NCBI GenBank assembly: GCA_013115135.1
Contig: JABANP010000004.1
Coordinates: forward strand, 248,001 to 312,000
Direction: 5' to 3'
Origin: Perkinsus olseni
Lineage: Eukaryota; Perkinsozoa; Perkinsida; Perkinsidae
DNA length: 64,000 nt
In this document: positions 55,485-64,000 of the stretch, piece by piece
Layout: each line of letters starts with the position of its first letter
How positions within the stretch are numbered: position 1 is the first letter of the stretch
The notes under the pieces: generated by a model
Database searches by the model: none
What the model saw: only the letters and a program-made list of their open reading frames with translations
What the model was told of the DNA's origin: nothing
Position numbers and translations under genes: made by a program

Positions 55485-55890
55485 TCCCAGCACCATGGTG
55501 TCTCACACGAGAGAAGGAAGAAGTTGCCCATATATTAGGTGAGTGTCGATGTACTGTAGCTTTTCGCTCCAACCTTTCTATTTTCATTATCTATTACCAT
55601 TTTTGTGAGTATCCACCTGTATTGCGTAGATTGGTGATCCAGGTCCAAAGTGGCCAGCTAGAGGGCTCGATGCCGCGGGAATGATTCGCTGAGCGTTAGG
55701 CATCAGTGACTCATCATGGTGTACCAGGATGAGCTGCCACTTCTGCGGAAGAGTCTGATCCCTTCCTCGCTGCTGGCCCATGCACGTACCTCGCTGCTTC
55801 AAGTGAGCGGTACAGGCTGTCTCAGTGCTAGATAATGCTTCGATACGGTTGAACCGGGCGTGGTATGTCAGGTGGCGTACTTTTGAGACT
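55485..55890 (+). pseudogene. Decayed, deleted fragments of the PHIP/BRWD-like gene
   Basis: Three blocks match the gene at 42511-49277 in the same order and orientation: 55485-55560 with 47790-47862 (GAGGAAGAAGTTGC-like core and GTGAGTGTCGATGT); 55747-55810 with 47940-48003 (AGTCTGATCCCTTCCTCGCT and GCACGTACC); and 55851-55890 with 49080-49118 (GTATGTCAGGTGGCGTA-like). The spacing is much shorter, so intervening DNA is deleted. No open frame survives. Confidence 0.7.
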
Positions 55891-56844
55891 GGGCACCATT
55901 CAGCATGAAATTCCTATGACGCAGAGGGTTGGGAGTAGGAACAGTAGGTGGTGGATCTCCGGCTTCAAAGTCCGCTTCATGACAAGATTTCTTCAGTCTT
56001 CACTGTCAGAGCCGGACGACGGGCGGTGTATACCACCGCTGCTCAGTAGTACACCAGAAGCTGACAGACTCCATGTCACGTACAGACTGAGAGTGGCGGT
56101 CTCTGGTGTCCTATTTCCACATCTAGGGACAGCTATAGAAAGACAGGTAGGTCGAAGCCGAGCCTCTATACGAAGCTCGACACTTGGTAAGGGAGGCCAT
56201 ATCAGAAGCTGCGTCAAGACATTCACGACTAGCTACATTGAAGGCGCTCCCAATTCTCCGATGCGTTCAGTATGTCGTCCAGCGCTCGATCCAGGCAGTT
56301 TCTGGCCTGAGACTTCATCTCGAGATAATGTAGATGTCCTTATGCTTCTGTTTGAGATTTCAATTTGCTCAGTGCTCAGCACTTTGACATACACTCAACG
56401 CTTGGCGGACGATCGTAGCAGGCCATAATAAGGAGTCTCCCCATAGCTTGCTTATCTCTGCATCATTATATCCTTCATTATCTACTCTGTCTTGCGGACT
56501 AGAGACGTCTAACCTTGGAGAGCTGACGCGGTAGTTGGTAAGATCGAGCGTGCGATTGAATCTACGATGCATTATCCATCCCTCGGGCTCTCAAGGGCCA
56601 GAGGATGGTACTCCAAATACACTGTTAGACGAGGTGTTACTCCAGCTCGGAAAACCCTATCTCCGGAGGATGATACCGGGACAAGTCGCCGACGAGAGAT
56701 GCTCCGTAAGATTTTTTCCAACTTCAACAGGATCTTGTAGGTCACAGAGAGTACGAAGGACATCTCCGAGGGCCCTGGATACGTGTTCCATTCATGAATG
56801 GACCGAGTCTCCTATATTGTACCATTCATGGGAGCGTGACATGT

Positions 56845-57086
56845 AAGGGGTGTTTCCCTGCGGTGTGTGAGTGACTTTGAGCGTGTTTCCGCAAGCGGAC
56901 CACTCCGCTCCGCTAAGAAGTCGTTTCGCGTTACAACTCTGGCTGCACACCTCGAGAATCTATCAAACTCTTGCGTCACATTTTCTATGATATCGAGCCT
57001 GCCTGGCCCGATTCTCATCGTCAAACTCTCATTTCTTGTTTGCGGAAACACGCTTAAAGTCACTCGTACCGCAGTGAAACACCCTT
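56845..57086. mobile_element. MITE-like element with about 50-bp terminal inverted repeats
   Basis: The left end (AAGGGGTGTTTC..GCGGTG..GAGTGACTTT..GCGTGTTTCCGCAA, 56845-56894) is matched by the reverse complement of 57037-57086 with a few differences. The 242-bp unit has no coding capacity. A solo, diverged copy of the core (GAGTGACTTGAGCGTGTTCC) occurs near 55372-55392. A target duplication was not evident. Confidence 0.65.
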
Positions 57087-57816
57087 CAGAGTAAGCGATT
57101 TTGGTCTGTCCGACGCGGACCCTGCGTTTCGGCGTCGGACAGTTCAAGGGTCATGTGTGGTAGGTTCGTCGTCCGATTCGGTTGCACTCGTTTTATGAAT
57201 CTCACGAACTAGATTCAACACAGTCATAGATACCGTGAAGTTTCCAACCTCTGTGTCTTCATGTGTAGTCGTCTCTTCTCAGTTCTATCTTCGGAACGCG
57301 ACATAGGGAGTCGAGAGGCCGAGTAGAGAGGGCCCCAACGATTCCACCACAGCATGCAAGTGCAAAAAGGCTGCGTTTGCACTACACTTCACTAATCACA
57401 TGCTCCGATGTACTCAGCCATCAGACTATCGTTAGGACCCTCCTAGGAGACATCGTCTCTCCTGCATATCATCTGTCCCAGATTCTCTCTCTGCGGTAGC
57501 TCTTTTCTGTCTGCGTGTGCATGCGTGCAGTCGACGCTATGGACTCCATGACTTATGGACGTCCTCCTGCCTCGAACTCTTGAGTCCGGTACCTGACTCA
57601 CCACCCCCTTTTGATAGAGCCACCATCCGGTATTGCGGCGCAGGCGTTTTCGATCACGTTATAACTGTTCCCTTTATTCTGTCTCGTCGCAGAAAAGCCT
57701 GGTAGGCTGCTCCGCGCGGAAATTCATCTCTGTGATCTTCGTGAATCATCGTCATCTTCTTTCCTCTGTGAAAAGGCTGTCATGGTTGTAGAATTTTGGA
57801 AGCCTACTGTTCAACC

Positions 57817-59714
57817 ATGTCTGGGACGGACTCGACTCCGGCAGTGACTGACGAGACCTCGTGTACGGAGGATACGTCTTTTTGTGGGAAGCTCTTCTCT
57901 AAGGAGCGATTAGCCTGGTATCTTTACGATGCCGGCAATTCTGCTATAGGAGGTCAGTTGGAGCATCTTATTGTCGGTATGCCCCGAGGTCGTTGCTCGG
58001 GGCTTCTTGACCACCCATGGCTCCTCCCTCAGGTGTGGCGTTGGTCGTCTTCATTCCCCTCCTACTCCGTAGTCTCGCCCTAGATCAAGCATACAGCGGG
58101 GCTGCTGTCAGGAGCTGCTCATCGTATTCACTACAGCCTAGACGTCTTAGTGAGATCTATCCTGCTTCAGTTACGATGGAGTATCTTGCAATGATGACTA
58201 CTGTTACATCGATCAGTCACCGAGTGCAGGCCTGACTCTAACGGATTGCACACATTGTATTCAAGGCGAAGGTGTTTCCCATCATACCAGCAATAATGTC
58301 AAATTCCGCTCTCTTTTCAGGCCTTAAGTTGTGGGATACATCTCTACAGGAGTTCGTTGGTTGGTCGCCACCCAGGGTTGACTTCTTCGGTTCTACTGTG
58401 GACCCTACGGCATTCGCATCTCTGACAATATCTGTGTCAGTCGCTGTGCAGGCCGCAGTTTACATCACATTCGGAGCTTTCGCTGATCATTCTACATTCC
58501 GTTATTGCGGCATGCTATTGGCGAGTGTTATGGCACAGGCAGCCGCTATATGCTTCATCTTCATGTCCTCCGGTAGCCTGTATTTTGTAGCAGCATTGCT
58601 AACCATCGCACTAAATGCCTTCTTCGGAGTAGGCGGCGTCTTCTATAATGCCTATTTACCGGTACTCGTCGATGCACATCCGCGTCTGAAGGGTTATGGT
58701 GGAGTTGAAGTACCTCAGACACTCAAGCAGTTCCGCGAAGAGCTAATGGATAGAATGTCCGGCTACGGTTTCATGTGGGGCTACGCGGCATCGGTGGTCG
58801 TTGCGGTCATCTGTTTCGCCCTCTTACTATTGGGAATACCCATCCGTGTCAGTGTTATGGTGTGCGGTATTTGGTGGGCATTACTAACACCAATCATCTT
58901 CTACTGGCTTAAGAAGCGTCCCGGCCCCGCCTTGCCGAAATACCATCCCAGGCTTCTTGTCATCCTTCATGGTTGGAGAAGTGTCCTTCGCACTTTGCGG
59001 GATGCAGTTCGTTACCGCAACACGGGTATTTTCCTTATCTGTTATTTTTTCTACAGCGATGCGCTGTCTACCATGATAAATCTCGGTGTACTATTCGCGC
59101 AGGACTCACTATGTTTCAGCGTGGCTCAACAAGGTATTTTGGTGATGTCGATTTGGGTGGCTGCCGCCGTGGGTAATTATTTTTATGTCTGGTTGAAGAA
59201 GAGATTGGATCTCCGGACTAAGACCGTCCTATTGATTAATCTCGCTGTGTTTGCCTTGATAAACCTTTACGGGAGTATTGGTCTTATCCCCAATCTACCA
59301 TTCGGCTTCAAGTCAAGTCCCGAGATGTACACTTACGCCGCGATATATGGTTTTCACATTGGGGCGGTGCAGTCGTTCCAACGAGCTTTGTTCGCTGATT
59401 TCACCATCCCCGGGAGGGAAACTGAGTTCTTCTCCCTCTACGCCATCACCGACAGAGGCTCTAGCTGGCTAGGGCCGTTAGTTGTGGGTATTATCAGGAA
59501 CTTCACCGGCTCTCTAAGGGGCGGTTTCGTCTACATACTCCTCATGATAGTTCTCCCTTCACTAGGGCTGGCATTCTTCGTCGATCATGATCAAGGTATG
59601 ATTGATGTCGGCAGGTTGCTAGTTGAGACTCCTACGGGGATGTCGGACAGGGCTGACCGACAGAGTCAGGGCAAAGCTCCCTCCCTGCCCAATGATAGAC
59701 TACCGGATCCCTGA
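57817..59714 (+). CDS. ATG22/UMF-type MFS transporter, copy 3
   Basis: Exons 57817-57952, 58033-58149 and 58321-59714 join in phase, about 548 residues. The start MSGTDSTPAVTDE and first 25 residues differ from copies 1 and 2; from FSKERLAWYLYDAGNSAIG on the protein is nearly identical to copy 2. The main differences lie in one segment of about 60 residues (MINLGVLFAQDSLCFSVAQQ..MSIWVAAAVGN). Like copy 1, its second intron begins GTGAG; copies 2 and 4 have GTGGA at the same place. The first intron is unrelated in sequence to those of the other copies apart from its start. Confidence 0.85.
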
Positions 59715-60274
59715 GGACTCCATCGCCAAGCTGGGGTCTTCTGCCGCTGTTGTCACGATCATCGCGACACTGATTCATTGCCATCCCTTGGTCCTATTGA
59801 CTTTCAATCATTGACTTCATTGTCATTCAGTCCGTTTTCATCCACTTCTCGTCATCGTCCATTCTGGCGTCTTTGAGTTAACAAGTGGGATTCCCCTAAT
59901 CAGCAAGGTGCGTGATGAAGTGAACGTCGCTGACGAATGGCCGGTGTTGTTGAATGTCTCAATTGGAGTGGACCTCTTAAAATCCAATAACCACAATAAC
60001 CAGATAGGAGAGTTTAATCTTATTCTTAACTCATCTCCATCACACATCGGAAATTCAATAATGAATCACTCAAGCCTGCTTAGCGTAGGAGTAGACGATG
60101 TCACGATGTATTGCGTGGTGAGCGACAGCCGGCAGTCGGCATGACAACACCTCTTCTACAGAATGGGATGTATTCATTCTGAATAACTCTGATGATTCTG
60201 CTTGAGTCATTGGACTCATTTCCATTCGCATTGAGACCGTTCCATGTCCAGAGGTACAGTAGCCTGCGTATAGC
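59715..60274. other. Intergenic region between transporter copies 3 and 4
   Basis: No supported gene. A + frame at 59908-60144 is AT-rich and has no domain. Presumed promoter of copy 4. Confidence 0.45.
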
Positions 60275-62219
60275 ATGCCTGAGATTCTCGCAACTACATC
60301 AGATGGTCGCACAGTAGATGAAGCTCTGGGCCAATCTTGCAACGAGGATACAACCTTGTGTGGCAAGTCCTTCTCTAGAGAGCGATTGGCCTGGTATCTT
60401 TACGATGCCGGGAATTCTGCTATAGGAGGTCAGTTGGAGGGTCTTATCATCCCTTTCTGTGTCGGGAGGCGGACGCTATTCATAGGCTTGCTCCTTCAGG
60501 TGTGGCGCTGCTCATCTTCATCCCCCTTCTCCTTTCTAACCTCGCCCTAGATCAAGCATACAGCGGGGCTGCTGTCAGGAGCTGTTCGTCGTATTCAGTA
60601 CAGCCTAGACGTCTTAGTGGATCTATCCTGCTTCAGTTACGATGGAGTATCTTGCAATGATGACTACTGTTACATCGATCAGTCACCGAGTGCAGGCCTG
60701 ACTCTAACGGATTGCACACATTGTATTCAAGGCGAAGGTGTTTCCCATCCTACCAGCAATAATGTCAAATTCCGCTCTCTTTTCAGGCCTTAAGTTGTGG
60801 GATACATCTCTACAGGAGTTCGTTGGTTGGTCGCCACCCAGGGTTGACTTCTTCGGTTCTACTGTGGACCCTACGGCATTCGCATCTCTGACAATATCTG
60901 TGTCAGTCGCTGTGCAGGCGGCAGTTTACATCACATTCGGAGCTTTCGCTGATCATTCTACATTCCGTTATTACGGCATGCTATTGGCGAGTGTTATGGC
61001 ACAGGCAGCCGCTATATGCTTCATCTTCATGTCCTCCGGTAGCCTGTATTTTGTAGCAGCATTGCTAACCATCGCACTAAACGCCTTCTTCGGAGTAGGC
61101 GGCGTCTTCTATAATGCCTATTTACCGGTACTCGTCGATGCACATCCGCGTCTGAAGGGTTATGGTGGAGTTGAAGTACCTCAGACACTCAAGCGGTTCC
61201 GCGAAGAGCTAATGGATAGAATGTCAGGCTACGGATTCATGTGGGGATATGCGGCCTCTGGAGTTATCATGGTCATTTGTTTCGGTCTCATACTACTGAT
61301 CGGCAGTGAGAAGGAGGAAGAGAGAATATCGCTCCGTGTCAGTGTTATGGTGTGCGGTATTTGGTGGGCATTACTAACGCCAATCATCTTCTGCTGGCTT
61401 AAGAAGCGTCCCGGCCCCGCCTTGCCAAAGTACCATCCCAGGCTTCTTGTCAGCCTTCATGGTTGGAGAAGTGTCGTTCACACTTTGCGTGATGCAGTTC
61501 GTTATCGCAACACGGGTATTTTCCTTATCTGCTATTTTTTCTATAGTGATGCCTTCTCCACTATAACGTATCTTGGTGTACTATTTGCACAAGAGTCTCT
61601 TTGCTTCGCTGTCACCCAGCAGGCTATCATGCTCATTATAATTTGGCCTGCTTCAGTCATTGGTAACTACTTCTACATATGGCTCAAAAAGAATTTTAAC
61701 CTACGTACAAAAACTGTGATATTGATGAACTTGGCTGTGTATGCTATACTCTGCCTTTACGGGAGCCTGGGTATCATCGACGCTCTGCCGTTCGGTTTGA
61801 AGACCAGCGCTGAGATGTATATTTTCGCTGCAGTACATGGTCTCCACGTTGGAGCGCTGCAGTCCTTCCAGCGAGCTTTGTTTGCCGATTTGAGCATCCC
61901 AGGAAGAGAAACTGAGTTCTTCTCCCTCTACGCCATAACCGACAGAGGCTCTAGCTGGCTAGGACCACTGGTTGTAGGCATCATAAAACAGAGCACGGGC
62001 TCTTTCAGAGCCGGATTTGTTTACTTGGTTATCATGCTGGTGCTGCCATCGCTAGGGCTAGCGTTCTTCGTTGATCATGATCAGGGTATGATTGATGTTG
62101 GCAGGTTGTTAGTTGATGCTATTTCCGAGATCCCGGAGGCTGAGCGACAAAGTCACGAGAAAGTACACTCCATGCATGATGACAACAGGGATCATGAACA
62201 AGTGCTTCCTCATTCTTGA
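60275..62219 (+). CDS. ATG22/UMF-type MFS transporter, copy 4 (mosaic)
   Basis: Exons 60275-60428, 60500-60616 and 60787-62219 join in phase, about 568 residues. Exon 2, intron 2 and the first 470 bases of exon 3 are nearly identical to copies 2 and 3. From about 61256 the sequence diverges sharply: a 13-residue insertion (IGSEKEEERIS region, about 61297-61332), a different helix pair (about 61540-61800) and a different C-terminal tail. Patches of near identity return at 61333-61440 and 61915-61975. All family motifs are kept and it should be functional. It may have a different substrate range; that is inference. Confidence 0.85.
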
Positions 62220-62942
62220 AGTGTTGTTTATCACCGCAAGCAAGTTGTTCTACCAAACTTGTTGCAATCAGTATGATAATGATTCATTCTCATCTGTTAA
62301 TGCTCTTCTATTTGCGTATTGAGTTGTGAAGTGGGGCTTCGCTTCGCGGGTGAGGCCGCCATTGGTCGATCGGTTAACTCTGAAAAGCTCTTTACACCAA
62401 TAGTGGAAAACATGTAACAGGTCAATAACTGATTAACGAATATGATTATATTTCCTGTCCATCGTCTTGGAACTCAGTCCTTGAAGTACTCTGACCACGG
62501 TACTTACTACGATACGTGTCTCATCATTACGATACATGAGCTTTATCTGCAACCTTTGGCCACAGTGGGCACGAACTCAGGCACGAGTCTACTGGTTAGC
62601 GCATACGCTATACAGAGGACGATTACTATGAAGGGTTATCGGCTGATTGAAGCGTAGAGGCGGCCATCCAACCAGATTGCAACAGCTGCCCGGTTTCCTC
62701 GTGTTGAAGGACTGGATAACTCCGAAAAAGACATCCCTATGCACAACTACGGCAACAGCACACTGACAACTAAGATAACAAGTCATTGACATATGCAGCT
62801 GCATTCAGCGCCGTCTCATGGTTCCACTATCAGCACCATTTCCGTCTTCATTCCAATTGTCGAGTCTACGTCTCCCAGCTGCACTCCTACAACAGGCAGC
62901 AGTCAGAGGCGGAAGTAGCCTCGCTCAGACGGTTGGTCAATA
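62220..62942. other. Stretch without a supported gene
   Basis: Short open frames only. Between the convergent ends of transporter copy 4 (+) and the tetraspanin-like gene (-). A GGGCTTCGCTTCGCGGG element lies at 62336-62350. Confidence 0.4.
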
Positions 62943-63910
62943 CTACTCATCATCAGAAGTTTGATTCTCTTCCTCCTTCCTGTATTTCCAACCGATATCT
63001 TCATCCTCGCCTTCGAATGCCCCATCAGGGCCTGGGAGCATCGTCAGTACTACTACGGCTGTTAGCGCCACGAAGAGGATCTGAGACATTACTCTTGTGG
63101 CAAGGAGAGATGTTCCACTTACCCAGAATGCAGCGCAGAGCCACTGTGTCATTCTCCCCAGCTCTCGAGAAACATCTGCATTGACTCGGCACCACAGGCC
63201 CATCTGGAGGAGGAATCCTTACAGTCACTGTCAGCGTATGATTCGAGCCTACCAATTGCTCTCCCAACCGCTCGTTGTGCATACACAACTTCCATTCCTT
63301 CATATGATCGGCATCCTCCGGCTCTTCCTCGGTGAGATCATTGAGCCAATTATGTATCTGATACATGTACCAGCATGCTCTATCTCCATACTATTATTAA
63401 CATCCCCACCCTCCAATCGCCGCATTTGGGTCGGGTGAAGGCCTCAGTGGAAATCATGTAACCGCCGTACTGGCAGTCAGCGGCGATATAGGTATCATCA
63501 AAAGCGGCATACATCCTCTCAGTGAGACTTTGGACATGTTCGTCTCTAGATGGTATAATCGTTAGCTCTGATCTATCGAGCTCCAACTTGTACATGGTAA
63601 TAGAATGCCAACAAAGGTACCCTCCCATCAGGGCGAAGAGGATAGCCGCTACACCACCAATAGCAGCATATACGATTCGAAGTGCAAGAGGATCCTTTCC
63701 CTGCATTAGGCCAATACCAATCCCAATGCCAGAGGTAATGAGAAGAAGGCATGTTGCTATTATAGCCAAACACACGTGGGCGTGGACGAAGTAAGCCTGG
63801 TAGAATGGTTGGTAGTAGCACCAAAAGCAGGTGATCAAAAGGGAGATACCAAGAACCAGTAAGACACCATTGGCCGCGATGTGGCCAATTGGAGGTAACA
63901 CGCCGCCCAT
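62943..63910 (-). CDS. Tetraspanin-like four-helix membrane protein
   Basis: The ATG at 63910 starts MGGVLPPIGHIAANGVLLVL. Helix 1 (GVLLVLGISLLITCFWCYY), helix 2 (VCLAIIATCLLLITSGIGIG) and helix 3 (VYAAIGGVAAILFALMGGYL) lie in exon 1. A large loop with several Cys follows (DCQYGG, KCGDWR, ACWYMYQIHNW, LCMHNE, NHT glycosylation site, QCRC). Helix 4 comes from WLCAAFW spliced in phase 0 to ILFVALTAVVVLTML over an intron ending TCTCAG. The C-terminus is acidic (EGEDEDIGWKY) and ends at a TGA at 62943. Two short loops, one long Cys-rich loop and four helices is the tetraspanin plan, but no strict CCG motif is seen. The junction after KCGDWR is not resolved. Confidence 0.6.
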
Positions 63911-64000
63911 GGATGAAGAGTAAACCTGCGAAGGTGCGATTCCTGGAACCTGCGCTGTGAATCGATCAGAAACTTCGCGCGCGCCCCAGGTATCGCGCCG

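Larger units (their letters stand above)
55122..57816. other. Long spacer between transporter copies 2 and 3
   Basis: It holds decayed fragments of the chromatin-reader gene (55485-55890), a MITE-like element (56845-57086) and the presumed promoter of cop 3. A 187-codon + frame at 55865-56428 begins inside the decayed fragment and shows no recognisable domain; I do not call it a gene. Near 55190-55270 a motif similar to TCATCCGCTTCGTTATC recurs about three times in degenerate form. Confidence 0.5.

Noticed and set aside
55865..56428. 187-codon + strand open frame between transporter copies 2 and 3
   Set aside because: It begins within a decayed fragment of the chromatin-reader gene, lacks any domain and has an unstructured, stop-poor composition. 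No support as a gene.
1..64000. CRISPR arrays, bacterial operons or phage genes
   Set aside because: No regularly spaced repeats and no prokaryotic gene organisation were seen. The repeats present are LTRs, a MITE-like element, gene duplicates and short palindromes.

Overview
This is nuclear DNA of a eukaryote, most likely a perkinsid alveolate such as Perkinsus. That assignment is inference. It rests on dense genes on both strands, very many GT-AG introns (often 45-110 nt), divergent alveolate-like proteins, a Rab GDI, an eL42 ribosomal protein, two eukaryotic tRNAs, an LTR retrotransposon and a Helitron. Most gene models below were joined by eye from exon pieces whose splice phases agree; internal exon edges are approximate where stated.

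Layout. 1-16.7 kb holds mostly + strand housekeeping genes: the 3' end of a RING-type zinc-finger gene, a U1-type zinc-finger protein, a DEAD-box RNA helicase, a mitochondrial TPR-like protein, a mitochondrial carrier, a tandem pair of paralogues resembling the XRCC4/PAXX DNA-repair superfamily, ribosomal protein eL42, a RING plus LON-domain protein, an RlmI-type rRNA methyltransferase and a small unknown gene. 16.9-31.7 kb holds a tRNA-Pro(AGG), a membrane protein and a divergent WD40 gene, then three minus-strand genes: a secreted protein, a zinc-ribbon SET-domain protein and Rab GDI.

Mobile DNA. A young 5,337-bp LTR retrotransposon (LTRs identical by eye, 4-bp target duplication, textbook -1 frameshift site) sits antisense inside an intron of the GDI gene. 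A Helitron encoding a Rep/Pif1-helicase protein of about 1,600 residues follows at 32.1-37.3 kb, then tRNA-Cys(GCA). A MITE-like inverted-repeat element and several palindromes occur in intergenic DNA.

38.4-49.4 kb holds a protein kinase, a small mitochondrial membrane protein and a large PHIP/BRWD-like chromatin reader that combines WD40 repeats, an extended PHD finger, a PHIP-type Tudor-like region, a bromodomain and two CW zinc fingers. 50.4-62.2 kb is an array of four ATG22/UMF-type major-facilitator transporters with three exons each and nearly identical 5' parts. Copy 1 carries a one-base insertion and copy 4 has a diverged, mosaic 3' half, a picture that suggests gene conversion. Between copies 2 and 3 lie decayed fragments of the upstream chromatin-reader gene. 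The window closes with a tetraspanin-like gene on the minus strand.
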